Shown: piece by piece, positions 17,790 to 27,368 of the stretch | Layout of the letters: each line of letters starts with the position of its first letter | How positions within the stretch are numbered: position 1 is the stretch's first letter | DNA from: CAVTLG01 sp963735495 | Lineage (GTDB): Bacteria > Chloroflexota > Ktedonobacteria > Ktedonobacterales > Ktedonobacteraceae | NCBI GenBank assembly: GCA_963735495.1 | Contig: CAVTLG010000011.1 | Span: 62,001-126,000 of the forward strand | Direction of reading: 5' to 3' | Length of the DNA: 64,000 nt | The notes under the pieces: model-generated | The model's input: the letters and a program-made list of their open reading frames with translations, nothing else | What the model was told of the DNA's origin: nothing | Databases searched by the model: none | Made by a program: the position numbers and the translations under genes

Positions 17790-18363
17790 TCACTTTTGCT
17801 CTCCATTCACCACATATTTATAAAAGGCGTTCCTTGACTTAAAGCCGGTCAATGCCATGATTTCAGCAACGCTGTTCTGTTTGGCAGCATACAGCGCTTT
17901 CGCTCGTGCAAGCTGGGCAGGTGTGATCTTCTCTATCGCACGGGGTCTGCCACCTTTGCGGCCTCGTGCACGGGCAGCCTCAAGACCTGCCTGAGTACGC
18001 TCACTGATGATATCACGCTCGAATTCGGCGAGCGCAGCGATCACATGAAACATGAGCCGACCTGTTGGCGTGGTGGTATCGATGTTCTCTTTGAGGCTAC
18101 GTAGCTCTACCCCACGATCAGCGAGCATGTTGACAGTCTCGATGAGTTTCTTTCAGGCTCCGTCCGAGCCTGTCCAGTCGCCACACAATCAGAAGATCTC
18201 CTGGTCGCAAGATTTCTAGCATCTTCAGGAACTCTGGCCGATCAAACCGCTTGCCTGTCATTCTATCCGTATAGATGCGCTCACACTGCACTTGTGCCAT
18301 CGCGTCATCCTGTAAGGCGGTGAGTTGCTTGTTTTTCGAGACCCGAATATAGCCGATAATCAT
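17790..18363 (-). pseudogene. serine resolvase, frameshifted
   Basis: From ATG 18363 the frame reads MIIGYIRVSKNKQLTALQDD through WRLDRLGRSLKE. It then shifts and continues as LIETVNMLADRGVELRSLKE to the DNA-binding C-terminus (ALTGFKSRNAFYKYVVNGEQ). A single extra base in the A-run near 18150 explains the shift. The intact homologue at 34583-35155 is about 190 aa. Catalytic Ser is in YIRVS. Confidence 0.85.
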
Positions 18364-18484
18364 ACGTGCTGCTTCTCTCCTGATGTGTATTGTTGACCTA
18401 ATTGTATCAGAAATCATCGAACGTCGCAAGTTTCGTGACATTGATTGAAGAATGGCAATAAGTACGGTTTTTCTCCACATACTG

Positions 18485-18550
18485 ACTGTAAATCATCATG
18501 GTAGATGGCCGCTTTTTCATCACAATCAGTGTCATCCTCTAACGATTCAA
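18485..18550 (-). repeat. ~65-bp segment shared with 35251-35315
   Basis: On the minus strand the DNA encodes EDDTDCDEKAAIYHDDLQS; the plus strand at 35251-35315 encodes ESDTYCDEKEAIYCGDLHG. The two are roughly three-quarters identical at DNA level by eye. Both lie beside a serine resolvase gene, upstream here and downstream there. It may be a remnant of a shared gene or a resolvase-linked site. Confidence 0.45.
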
Positions 18551-18620
18551 AGTGTCCCATTTGCAAGTGAAGATTGGGAAAAGAAGGCGGGAAAACAAAA
18601 TTGTTCAAAGAAGTCATCGA

Positions 18621-20229
18621 TCATAAAGGCGATTTCGTTACAATTTCCGATGGATGGGCAGTATTAAAAAAGCTCAATTTGCGATACATATAATCACGAA
18701 ACTCTTCGGGCATTCGTTCCTCTTGAGCAAGCTCTGCAATAAATGGCGCTATAGTATTGTCAATAGGACTCAGTAAAGTGTTGAGTTCTTCTTCCTTTTC
18801 AAGCTCTTCTAGGTTGGTATACCAGTGTTCCTTAAGATAGCATATTGCGACATTTTTTTGTAACAACGCGAAGACTAATTGAACTGCTTGCAGTTGATAT
18901 ACGATATAAGTTCGTTTGCTCAAAAGAATTTGTATCGCATCTAGTTTTTGTCTAAGAGTTGCTTCTCCATGTCGTGCGAAGTTCAACAGGTGATTTTCTA
19001 TTAACCTAAATAGTTCTGGATCATTGAATGTATATCGAGTAAATTGTAAAGACGGTGCGATAGCCACTATCTTCTCAACTGGTATCCTATCCTGCGATAT
19101 TAGCTGTTTAATAATCTGTTTAATGAGCGATCTGTGTTTTTTAGAGAGTTCACAGTAGAACCCCATTACAAGACCTGTAGCCGCTGCTATTCTGTGCTCA
19201 CTAGCAATATCTGTTCGCAACATCCATTGGACAAGCATTTGCCCTGCTTCTCTATTCTCCTCTGGCAGATAGTTATATGACGATCTATAGAGATCTTGCG
19301 CTGCAGCTATCGTTTCACCATCAGGAGGATCAACTCGCTGGGCCAAACGTAAGAGTATTTGAGCAGCTCTTTTTGATTCATCCTTCCCATAATACGCATT
19401 ATCACATAAAATATATGCAGCATTTCTGCGCTGCTCAATCGGAAGATCAGATTGATTAGCCAGATTCATCAATACTTTCACTGCTAGTTGCTCCTCATTA
19501 GAGGATGCAGGGCTAAATTTATACAAAAGGCCAGCAGCCTCAATGGTCAATACTATGGGGGGAATAATTCGCTGTGTGAGCTGTAGCAACAAATCGATTG
19601 CCTCCATTACTTCTTGAAGATCTTCGGGATTAGCCTGCTGTAACGCTGAAACCATACTTCCTTTGATCTCTTCTCCAGCAGTAGTATGCTTCCAAAAAGT
19701 ATACTTCATTATTTCATGTAACAGTGCAATAACCGATTGAACTGGAAAATTGACAGTTGAAGTGATCTCAGAGAGAAGCTTAATAGCTTGTTTTCGCTCT
19801 TCTGTGGAAGAATATCTATGAGAAGACTTGGTGAGTCTATACGCCAGGTCTACCTTGTGCTTCACAACAGGATCAGGAAGTTCAATCGGCTCCAGTCCTA
19901 ATGACCATAAAGGAGGATCAAGCGGCTCTAGTACCTCTGGAAGATTCGGATATTGTTCCAATATCACCTCAATTTGTTTAATTATTCCAGAGCTAAATAT
20001 TTTATCTAATAAAGATTCATCATATTTTGCGATTTTATACACAAAATAGTCAATTGGCATATGAGAGGCTTCAGCTAGCGATAAAAGCCTTGCAGAAGCT
20101 ATTTGATGCCCGTCTGATTTATCAGGACTATAGCTATAAAGGATACAACAAGCTTGTAAAATTGTCTCAGTGAATGCAGTATCGCTTGTGATAATTTTTT
20201 GCAGTGCTTTACTTGTTGCGTTGCTATAC
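18621..20229 (-). pseudogene. NACHT protein, C-terminal helical-repeat part (split by Tn3 transposon)
   Basis: Open from inside the transposon end to a stop at 18621. The gene-derived part starts at YSNATSKALQKIIT and is all-helical, HEAT/ARM-like, over about 535 residues (repeats such as AVKVLMNLANQSDLPIEQRR and AAQILLRLAQRVDPPDGETI). The frame matches exactly the NACHT fragment at 29502-30747 when the transposon and one TATAC copy are removed. The apparent N-terminal residues before this point are translated from the transposon's inverted repeat. Confidence 0.85.
20225..20229. repeat. target-site duplication TATAC, left copy
   Basis: TATAC directly precedes the left terminal inverted repeat. 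The same pentamer follows the right repeat at 29502-29506. A 5-bp duplication is characteristic of Tn3-family transposition. Confidence 0.9.
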
Positions 20230-20274
20230 GGGGGTTTTTGCATAACCCCCCGAAACGGTGCACTCGGCTTCACT
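20230..20274 (+). repeat. Tn3 transposon left terminal inverted repeat
   Basis: 45 bp, an exact reverse complement of 29457-29501. It starts with a G-run as Tn3-family ends do. Confidence 0.95.
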
Positions 20275-20717
20275 TGCCGGTAGTTTGTTGCTTCGGGATT
20301 TTGCCCTGTTTTAAACCCATCAAATGGGCATGGGGTATGGCAACGATTCCAACAAAAATGGGCCATGATGAAGAACGAGGAATGCGGTGAGGGGTCTAAC
20401 TATCGTTCTTCACTATCTCCCTAGAAGTAAGCGAAGAGTGGGCAATCGGCAGGATTTAAGCACACGCCATTCATTTTTCTTCTCTTAGAGCGCCTTTTCC
20501 AGCTTTGTGTGTTGCTCAGTGAACAGGAATACGTCGGGTACTCATTTGATTTTTCCCTCTCTATGAGTACATACTTATACCAATGGAGAGACACTTGGTC
20601 GTCACCCACCTTATTTGCGGAATTTCACCTCTGCAATGGTATTTACAAATTTACATCTTGTGCGATAGATTTTGTTGACAGAGTGTTCGAATTTTCATTG
20701 TCTTGGAGGTTACGTCT
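20275..20717. other. transposon left internal region, no supported gene
   Basis: About 440 bp between the inverted repeat and the SDR gene. It holds short spurious frames only. A TTGACA hexamer at 20675-20680 might be the -35 of a promoter for the SDR/aldehyde dehydrogenase operon, but no good -10 follows. Confidence 0.4.
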
Positions 20718-21473
20718 ATGATACAGCTTAATGGTCGTGTTATGCTCATTACTGGCGCTGCTGGGGGGATTGGTTCTACGATTGCGCGGGGGGGAGTTGC
20801 AGGTGGTGGCAAGGTTCTGATCCATGATGTCAATAGTGATGCGATCGCTCGTCTGGCGCAGGAACTTGGTGATGATGCACATCCGCTGACGGCTGACCTG
20901 AATAATCCGGGAGAGACGGCCAACTTGTGGTCACGTGCGTTGCGGGTGCATGGGCGCATCGATGTGCTTGTGAACAATGCTGGTATCTATCCTCCGGCAC
21001 CACTAGAGATGGAGCTGGATGAGTGGGTCGACGTGTGGAACTTGTCGCTCGCTGTGAACCTGAAAGCTCCAGCGATCCTGGCTCGGGAAGCAGTCGCGAC
21101 CTATACCAACCAGGCCGAGGGAGGCATCATCATTAATGTCGCGAGTCGTGCGGCATTCCGCGGCGAAGATCCTGATTACTGGCATTATGCAGCAGCGAAG
21201 GCGGGCGTGGTCGCGATCACGCGGACAATCGCTCGGCAATATGGTCGTCAGGGCGTGACGGCATTTGCCATTGCTCCAGGTTTTGTCGACACCGCTTTGA
21301 ACAAAGTATTCGTCGAACACTTCGGGGTGGAGGCCGCTGCTAGAGAGACAGGTCTGGGTGAAGTTGCCCAGCCGCAGGATATCGCCAATGTGATTTTGTT
21401 CCTTGCCACGGGGCTGGCTAAACACGCCACCGGCACGACGATCGATATCAATGGAGCCAGTTATGTCCGCTAA
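20718..21473 (+). CDS. SDR-family oxidoreductase (transposon cargo)
   Basis: 251 aa from ATG 20718, preceded by GGAGGT. Rossmann motif TGAAGGIG, NNAGIYPPA, Ser in INVASRAAF and the catalytic YxxxK as YWHYAAAKAG, ending in the usual GTTIDINGASYVR. Reduces or oxidises a hydroxyl/keto substrate with NAD(P). It is followed by an aldehyde dehydrogenase that starts 10 bp before its stop, so the two may act on consecutive alcohol and aldehyde steps. Confidence 0.93.
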   Translation: MIQLNGRVMLITGAAGGIGSTIARGGVAGGGKVLIHDVNSDAIARLAQELGDDAHPLTADLNNPGETANLWSRALRVHGRIDVLVNNAGIYPPAPLEMELDEWVDVWNLSLAVNLKAPAILAREAVATYTNQAEGGIIINVASRAAFRGEDPDYWHYAAAKAGVVAITRTIARQYGRQGVTAFAIAPGFVDTALNKVFVEHFGVEAAARETGLGEVAQPQDIANVILFLATGLAKHATGTTIDINGASYVR

Positions 21474-22917
21474 CCCGAAAACAACACCACTGGGTTCTGA
21501 TCTCTTCATTGGTGGACAGTGGAAGCGAGGCGCTGCGGGCAGCCTGGAGAATATTGATCCAGGGAATGGAGAGACGATTGGTTCCGTCACCCTGGCTAAT
21601 CAGGCCGATGTTCAGGCGGCACTCGAGACCGCCGCCGATGCCTTCCTTTCATGGAGTGCAATTATTCCTTGCCAGCGAGGAGCTCTCCTCAAACGAGCAG
21701 CCACCGTCCTTCAAAGCCGTTTTGATGAAGCCAGCGCTATCCTGCTGCTAGAAACTGGCAAGACACGGGCTGATGCCCGTGGGGAGATCCTCCGTGCGAT
21801 TGAAACGCTGGCATGGAACGGTGAGCAGGCTGGACGGATCGAAGGTCACGCATTTCCAGGAGTTGTGACTGGCAGCGAGCGATATTCCATTCCGACCGCG
21901 TTGGGAGTTGTTGTGGCTATCACTGCTTGGAATTTTCCCGCCGTGCTGGCTGCCCGGAAACTGGGTGCCGCGCTGGCTGCAGGAAACACCGTTGTATTCA
22001 AGGCATCAGAGTTCAGCCCTGCCACCGCCCGCGTGATCGTAGAATGCTTTGTCGAAGCGGGTCTTCCCAATGGGGTGCTCAATCTCATCTTCGGTAACCC
22101 AGCTGCCATTTCTGAGCAGTTGCTAGCATCGTCAGTAGTCAAAGCAGTGACATTCACCGGTTCCACATTGGTCGGTAAGCGTCTCGCGAGGTTAGCAGCA
22201 CCGAATCTAATTCGGTCGGTATTCGAGCTCGGTGGACACGCCCCTGTCATCATCTGGGAGGACGCAAACATTGATTCTGTCATCGCGACGACGAGCCCAG
22301 CAAAATTCGGTTCTGCAGGCCAATCGTGTGTTGCACCGGGCCGCTATCTGGTCCACAAAAACCTGTATGAGAAGTTTACTCAGGCGCTCGTTGTCAAGGC
22401 CCAGTCTTATCAGATCGGTCATGGCAATGAAGAAGGCACCACACTTGGTGCTGTCGCCCATCAGGGCAGAGTCGATGCACTCAGTCGTCTCACAGATGAT
22501 GCCGTAGCAAAAGGTGCCACCCTCCTTACTGGCGGCCACCAAGTCAAACGAGCTGGCTTCTACTTTGAGCCGACGATCCTCTCCGATGTTCCTTCGGATG
22601 CGGACATCCTCACCGAAGAGCCGTTTGGGCCTATTGCAGCCATACTCTCTGTCTCTGACATTGACGAGGCGATCAAGATTGCCAACTCAGCACCGTATTC
22701 TTTCGCCGCGTATCTGTTTACCGACTCGCTCACTATCCGCAACCGTGTGGTTCGTGGATTGAACGCCTCAAATATTGGGATCAACCAGATGGCTCCATCG
22801 TTGCCAGACGCTCCTCTTGGGGGTCTGGGTAACAGTGGGTATGGTTACGAGGGAGGCAATGAAGGGATACTCTCATTCACACAACTTCGCCTGATTAGTC
22901 AGACGACACCCACTTGA
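21463..22917 (+). CDS. NAD(P)-dependent aldehyde dehydrogenase (transposon cargo)
   Basis: 484 aa from ATG 21463 (GGAGCC upstream). Family motifs: VAITAWNFPAVLAARKLGAA, FTGSTLVGKRL, catalytic Glu in FELGGHAPV and catalytic Cys in GSAGQSCVAPGR, then EEPFGPIAAI. Length is normal for succinate-semialdehyde/benzaldehyde-type dehydrogenases; substrate cannot be told. It overlaps the SDR gene by 11 bp and forms the transposon's metabolic cargo. Confidence 0.93.
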   Translation: MSANPKTTPLGSDLFIGGQWKRGAAGSLENIDPGNGETIGSVTLANQADVQAALETAADAFLSWSAIIPCQRGALLKRAATVLQSRFDEASAILLLETGKTRADARGEILRAIETLAWNGEQAGRIEGHAFPGVVTGSERYSIPTALGVVVAITAWNFPAVLAARKLGAALAAGNTVVFKASEFSPATARVIVECFVEAGLPNGVLNLIFGNPAAISEQLLASSVVKAVTFTGSTLVGKRLARLAAPNLIRSVFELGGHAPVIIWEDANIDSVIATTSPAKFGSAGQSCVAPGRYLVHKNLYEKFTQALVVKAQSYQIGHGNEEGTTLGAVAHQGRVDALSRLTDDAVAKGATLLTGGHQVKRAGFYFEPTILSDVPSDADILTEEPFGPIAAILSVSDIDEAIKIANSAPYSFAAYLFTDSLTIRNRVVRGLNASNIGINQMAPSLPDAPLGGLGNSGYGYEGGNEGILSFTQLRLISQTTPT

Positions 22918-23050
22918 ACCTCTTTGGTGTCCCCCAGAAAATGCTCTCCTAAGAGCGAGAAGAAGCGTTCCTGCTTGCCTTCTCCCAAGACAGAAGAGGA
23001 ATTGAACGGTACATTGAAAAAGCGCTTTTTGGTTTCCACAACGTCTGAGG

Positions 23051-23163
23051 GCAAGGTATCGCAGCTAATAGCTCATTAGGTGCGATACCTTGCTATATTT
23101 CAACGAAAACAGTATACTGGTTCTGCATACAAGTATACACGAGATTCCGCATTAGGTGCAATA
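23051..23163 (+). promoter_or_regulatory. putative recombination (resolution) site of the tyrosine recombinase
   Basis: The 250-bp gap before the recombinase holds a perfect 13-bp inverted repeat (GCAAGGTATCGCA at 23051-23063 against 23081-23093, 17-bp spacer). It also holds two direct copies of CATTAGGTGCRATA at 23074-23087 and 23150-23163, the second ending 4 bp before the recombinase ATG. A core of inverted arms plus direct accessory repeats upstream of the recombinase is the layout of the Tn4430 internal recombination site. Confidence 0.65.
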
Positions 23164-23167
23164 ACAT

Positions 23168-24052
23168 ATGGACACGTCTGCTTCCTCTCTTTCAATTAGA
23201 CACGCCTTCGAGCACTTTCTTGAAGGGTCTTCCTTTGCGCAACGAACGCGCGAAAGTTATGCCGAAGATCTCAAGCCCTTGCTGGCTCAGGTCGGTCAGG
23301 CACCTATCCCGACGCTCACTGATGGAGTTGTCCGGTCTTTTCTGCTCACGCAGGAATCCCTTGCGCCCGCGACGTACAATCGACGCCTGGCAGCGTTGCG
23401 CAGTTTCATTGGCTTTCTTCAGGGCAGAGGATGGATCACCGAAGCGCTTCTGGAGGGTGTCGAACGCAAATCCGAAGGACCATCGGTAGCTCGTGCTCTG
23501 GATGCCCAGAAGGTCGAGTCCGTGTTGCGTGGAATAGAAAATCCACGCGATCGCGCACTTTTCTGGCTCATCTATGATGGTGGTCTGCGCTGCCAGGAAG
23601 CGCTGGCCATCGATATTGACGACCTTTCCTGGTCCGATCGTTCGATTCTGCTCCATGGCAAAGGAGGCCGTTCACGCGAGATGTTTTTCTCCCGCACGGT
23701 GGGAACGCTTCTCGACAAGTATCTGGCCACTCGCGGGTATCCGACTTCAGGGCCACTCTTCGTGACCCATCGCAAAGCCCGCTTACCTCGGCGTGCGGAC
23801 CTGACCGCCGACGGCTACGCACGTCTCTCCTACCGGCAGGCCGACACGCTCTGGAAGGGATATACCCCTGAGTGGGATTTACACCAACTACGCCATACGG
23901 CGATTAGCGTGCGTGCAGCTCATGGGTATACCGAAGTCGATCTCAAACGCTTTAGCGGACATACCTCTTTGCGGAGCCTGGAGCGCTACATCGCTGACAA
24001 TCGCGAAGCGGCCAAACGCAAAGCCCGCGAGTGGGAACGTCGTCAGGGGTAG
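23168..24052 (+). CDS. tyrosine recombinase, TnpI-like cointegrate resolvase
   Basis: 294 aa. N-terminal SAM-like core-binding domain, then the catalytic set: Arg in GGLRCQEA, Lys in LHGKGGRSRE, HQLRHTA, GHTSLRS and the nucleophile in LERYIADN. Located between the putative resolution site and tnpA, so it most likely resolves cointegrates instead of a serine resolvase. Tn3-family elements using TnpI are less common than those using TnpR. Confidence 0.9.
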   Translation: MDTSASSLSIRHAFEHFLEGSSFAQRTRESYAEDLKPLLAQVGQAPIPTLTDGVVRSFLLTQESLAPATYNRRLAALRSFIGFLQGRGWITEALLEGVERKSEGPSVARALDAQKVESVLRGIENPRDRALFWLIYDGGLRCQEALAIDIDDLSWSDRSILLHGKGGRSREMFFSRTVGTLLDKYLATRGYPTSGPLFVTHRKARLPRRADLTADGYARLSYRQADTLWKGYTPEWDLHQLRHTAISVRAAHGYTEVDLKRFSGHTSLRSLERYIADNREAAKRKAREWERRQG

Positions 24053-24064
24053 AAAGGAACTATC

Positions 24065-24289
24065 GTGCCACGAATCGACGAGATCGCCTATCGGCAGCGG
24101 AAGCGCACACCGACGGAGCGGGAGTTGTCTACGCCGACCCTTGATGAGCATCTCCTGGCTCAACAACACACCACAGGCAAACCGACGCTGATCGCCTTTT
24201 TGGTGCCGCTCAAAACCATCCAACACCTCAGGTCTCAAAAAGTAGACATTCTGACACCCTGCTGTTATCCTCAGGAGGCGGATGTATGA
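24065..24289 (+). CDS. 74-aa protein coupled to tnpA
   Basis: Frame starting at GTG 24065 (MPRIDEIAYRQRKRTPTERE) 12 bp after the recombinase stop and ending in a TGA that overlaps the tnpA ATG by 4 bp. The coupling suggests it is translated, but a plain leader for tnpA translation is equally possible. No domain recognised. Confidence 0.5.
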   Translation: MPRIDEIAYRQRKRTPTERELSTPTLDEHLLAQQHTTGKPTLIAFLVPLKTIQHLRSQKVDILTPCCYPQEADV

Positions 24290-27200
24290 CTAGGCCAGAT
24301 GTCACGACACCACCGAAGCGACTGCATATTCTCGACAATGAGGAAATCGAAGCCCTCTATGGCAGACCTTGCTTGATCGGAGACGAGCGCACTGATGTGT
24401 TTACACTGACCCAGCCAGAGAAAGACCTCCTCGCATCCTTTCCACACCTCCCTATTCAGCTCTATTTTCTCCTTCAACTAGGCTATTTCAAAGCCAAACA
24501 GCTGTTCTTCACCTTTACCTTTGACGACGTGGTCGAGGATGTCACCTACCTGCTTGAGCGTTATTTTCCCAATACGCCACTACCAGAACTGCGGATACTC
24601 AATAAACGCACGATCCTCAAACAGCGGCAACGCATTTTGGAACTGTTCGGCTATCGCCTCTGCACGCCGACAGATCGCCAGGACTTGTTTCTTCGTGCCC
24701 AACAAGCGGCACGAATCAGTAGCAAGCCAATCTATATCTTGCGTGAACTCCTCCATTACCTCACCGAACATCGCCTTGTGAAGCCCGGCTACACGCTCCT
24801 CCAAGAAGAACTCGTCGGGAAGGCATTGACGGCAGAAGTGAAGCGCTTGGCGACCATGCTCCACACGCTTTTGTCCTCTGAAGAGTGTGTGGCGCTTGAC
24901 TCTCTCTTGACTTCCACCGACGAACTCTCTACGATCACCTTGTTGAAACGACAGCCAAAGGACTTCAGCTTAGGCGAAATGCGCCGCGAAATTGCCCGTG
25001 GTGAGCAGCTCGTCCAACTCTACACAGTGGCCAGACGGATCGTGCCGCAACTCGGCATTTCGAGTGAAGGCATCACGTATTATTCCTCGCTGATCTCCTA
25101 CCATTCGGTGTTTCGGCTCAAGCAACTCGACACCTGGATCGTCTACCTCTACCTGTTGTGCTTTATCGTTCATCGCTATCAGCGCTTCAACGACAATCTG
25201 CTCACCTGTTTCATTCAGCTGGTGAAGCAGTACTCAGATGAAGCGAAAGCCACAGCCAAAGGAACGGTGTATGAGTATCGTCGGACCGGTAATCAAGATC
25301 TGCCCAAAGCTGGGGAGGTACTCAAGCTCTTTACCGCCGATGATGAAGGCAACACGCCGTTTTCTACCGTGCAAGAACAAGCCTTTGCTCTTCTTGATCG
25401 ACAACGCTTAGCACGCGTTGCCGATTATATGGTCAACGAGGCGAGCTTCGATGAAATCGCCTTTGAATGGGAGCACATTGACTCCATGGCCCGGCGCTTC
25501 AAGCAACATCTCCGTCCTCTCTTTCGCACGGTCGATCTCTCTGCCACCCGAGTCAACGCGCCCATCCAGGAAGCCATCCAATTTCTCAAGGTAGCCTTTC
25601 AAAACGACCGCTCACTCCGCCAGATCGATTCGGGGGATTTTCCCACCGACTGCTTTTCCGCCCGAGAGAAACGGTACCTCTATCAGCGGAATGAAGCTGA
25701 TGGGAAACACATCATCCCTGACCGCTATGAATTTCTGGTCTATCGTCTGGTGCGCCATCGACTCGAAGCTGGCGATCTCTTTTGCCGCGACAGTGTCCAC
25801 TTCCGCAGTTTCGAGGATGATTTAGTGGACGATCAACAGTGGGCCAACAAAGATGTGTTGCTTGCGCAGACGGGTTTAGCATTCCTGACACAGCCCATTC
25901 AAGACCACCTAGACGCGCTGAAATGCCAATTAGAAGATCGTATCAGCACGGTCAATCAGCGCATCAGTGCCGGAGAAAATAGTCATTTTCACCTCACGAC
26001 CACGGGGAAACGCAAGAGTTGGACGCTCCAATATCCAACGAGCACCGAGCCCATCAACCATCCGATCTTTGAGACGTTACCTCAAGTGAGCATCAGTCGT
26101 GTGCTCCACTTTGTGAATCACCACTGCCAATTCATGACGTGCTTCGAGCATGTGCTGGGACGGTACAGCAAACAGGCTGCCGATGATCGCACTCTGAGCG
26201 CCTGTCTCGTTGCCTGGGCAACCAACATGGGTCTTGGACGCATGGGTGACATTTCGGACATCACCTTCGCCACACTGGCAAGCGCCTCGGAAAACTTTCT
26301 ACGCCTCGAAACCCTGAAAGCGGCCAATGATTGCATCAGTAATGCCATCGCTGCTCTGGCGATTTTTCGACACTATGATATTGCCAACGTGGTCCACTCC
26401 AGTAGCGATGGGCAAAAGTTTGAAACAGCTCTTCCCACATTTAATGCACGCTATTCACCGAAATATTTTGGCCTCAAAAAGGGGGTGGTGGCCTATACCT
26501 TGGTTGCCAATCATGTCCCGTTGAACGCCGATCTGATCGGTGCCCACGATCATGAGAGCCAGTTTGTCTTCGATTTGCTCTTCAACAATACCACGGACAT
26601 TCACCCGGAGGTGCATTCCACCGACACGCACGGGACAAACCAGGTGAATTTTGCTTTGCTGCATCTCTTCGGGTATCAGTTCGCGCCACGCTATAAAGCC
26701 ATCCAGGAGAAACTTCGCACGTCGCTCTATGGCTTCGAGCACCCCAATCAGTATGGCGATGTCCTCTTAAAACCCGTACGAAAACTCAATGTCGATTTGA
26801 TCGTGGAAGAATGGGAGAACCTGCAGCGCATTTTCGTCTCGTTGGCGTTAAAAACGACGACGCAGAGTATCATCGTGCACAAACTCAACTCCTATGCGCG
26901 AAAAAATAAGACGCGTCAGGCTTTGTGGGAATACGACAATATCATCAGCAGCCTCTATTTGCTCGACTTTGTAGACTCGCCACTCCTGCGCAAGAACGTC
27001 CAGACTGCGCTCAATCGGGGTGAAAGTTACCATCAACTCCGTCGAGCAGTTTCTTACGCCAATTTTGGCAAATTGCGCTTCAGGTCAGAAGATGACCAAC
27101 AGCTCTGGCATGAGTGTAGCCGACTGGTTACCAACTGCATCATTTTCTACAATATGACCCTCTTGTCGCAGTTGTGGGCACACAAAGAGGCCACTCAAGA

Positions 27201-27363
27201 CATGACACACATTGCCCACATCTCCCCGGTGGCCTGGCAACATGTGAATTTCTATGGTCGGTATGAGTTTACCAAAGCGTCGGAGCCCATCAATATGGAG
27301 GAGATCGTCGAAGCCTTAGCGCACTACCCCATCCTATCAATGGTGGATGAAGAAGATGCCTAA
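24286..27363 (+). CDS. tnpA: Tn3-family transposase TnpA
   Basis: 1025 aa, normal for the family (about 970-1030). The C-terminal DDE domain shows VVHSSSDGQKFE (first Asp), HSTDTHGTNQVNFALLHLFG (second Asp) and QALWEYDNI (Glu). The start overlaps the preceding 74-aa frame by ATGA. No frameshift or stop is seen, so with intact ends the transposon may still be mobile. Confidence 0.96.
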   Translation: MTRPDVTTPPKRLHILDNEEIEALYGRPCLIGDERTDVFTLTQPEKDLLASFPHLPIQLYFLLQLGYFKAKQLFFTFTFDDVVEDVTYLLERYFPNTPLPELRILNKRTILKQRQRILELFGYRLCTPTDRQDLFLRAQQAARISSKPIYILRELLHYLTEHRLVKPGYTLLQEELVGKALTAEVKRLATMLHTLLSSEECVALDSLLTSTDELSTITLLKRQPKDFSLGEMRREIARGEQLVQLYTVARRIVPQLGISSEGITYYSSLISYHSVFRLKQLDTWIVYLYLLCFIVHRYQRFNDNLLTCFIQLVKQYSDEAKATAKGTVYEYRRTGNQDLPKAGEVLKLFTADDEGNTPFSTVQEQAFALLDRQRLARVADYMVNEASFDEIAFEWEHIDSMARRFKQHLRPLFRTVDLSATRVNAPIQEAIQFLKVAFQNDRSLRQIDSGDFPTDCFSAREKRYLYQRNEADGKHIIPDRYEFLVYRLVRHRLEAGDLFCRDSVHFRSFEDDLVDDQQWANKDVLLAQTGLAFLTQPIQDHLDALKCQLEDRISTVNQRISAGENSHFHLTTTGKRKSWTLQYPTSTEPINHPIFETLPQVSISRVLHFVNHHCQFMTCFEHVLGRYSKQAADDRTLSACLVAWATNMGLGRMGDISDITFATLASASENFLRLETLKAANDCISNAIAALAIFRHYDIANVVHSSSDGQKFETALPTFNARYSPKYFGLKKGVVAYTLVANHVPLNADLIGAHDHESQFVFDLLFNNTTDIHPEVHSTDTHGTNQVNFALLHLFGYQFAPRYKAIQEKLRTSLYGFEHPNQYGDVLLKPVRKLNVDLIVEEWENLQRIFVSLALKTTTQSIIVHKLNSYARKNKTRQALWEYDNIISSLYLLDFVDSPLLRKNVQTALNRGESYHQLRRAVSYANFGKLRFRSEDDQQLWHECSRLVTNCIIFYNMTLLSQLWAHKEATQDMTHIAHISPVAWQHVNFYGRYEFTKASEPINMEEIVEALAHYPILSMVDEEDA

Positions 27364-27368
27364 GGGAC

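Noticed and set aside
18621..20366. The first ~46 residues of the apparent 581-aa helical-repeat protein as a native N-terminus
   Set aside because: They are translated from the transposon's inverted repeat and adjoining transposon DNA; the native gene continues from the NACHT fragment.
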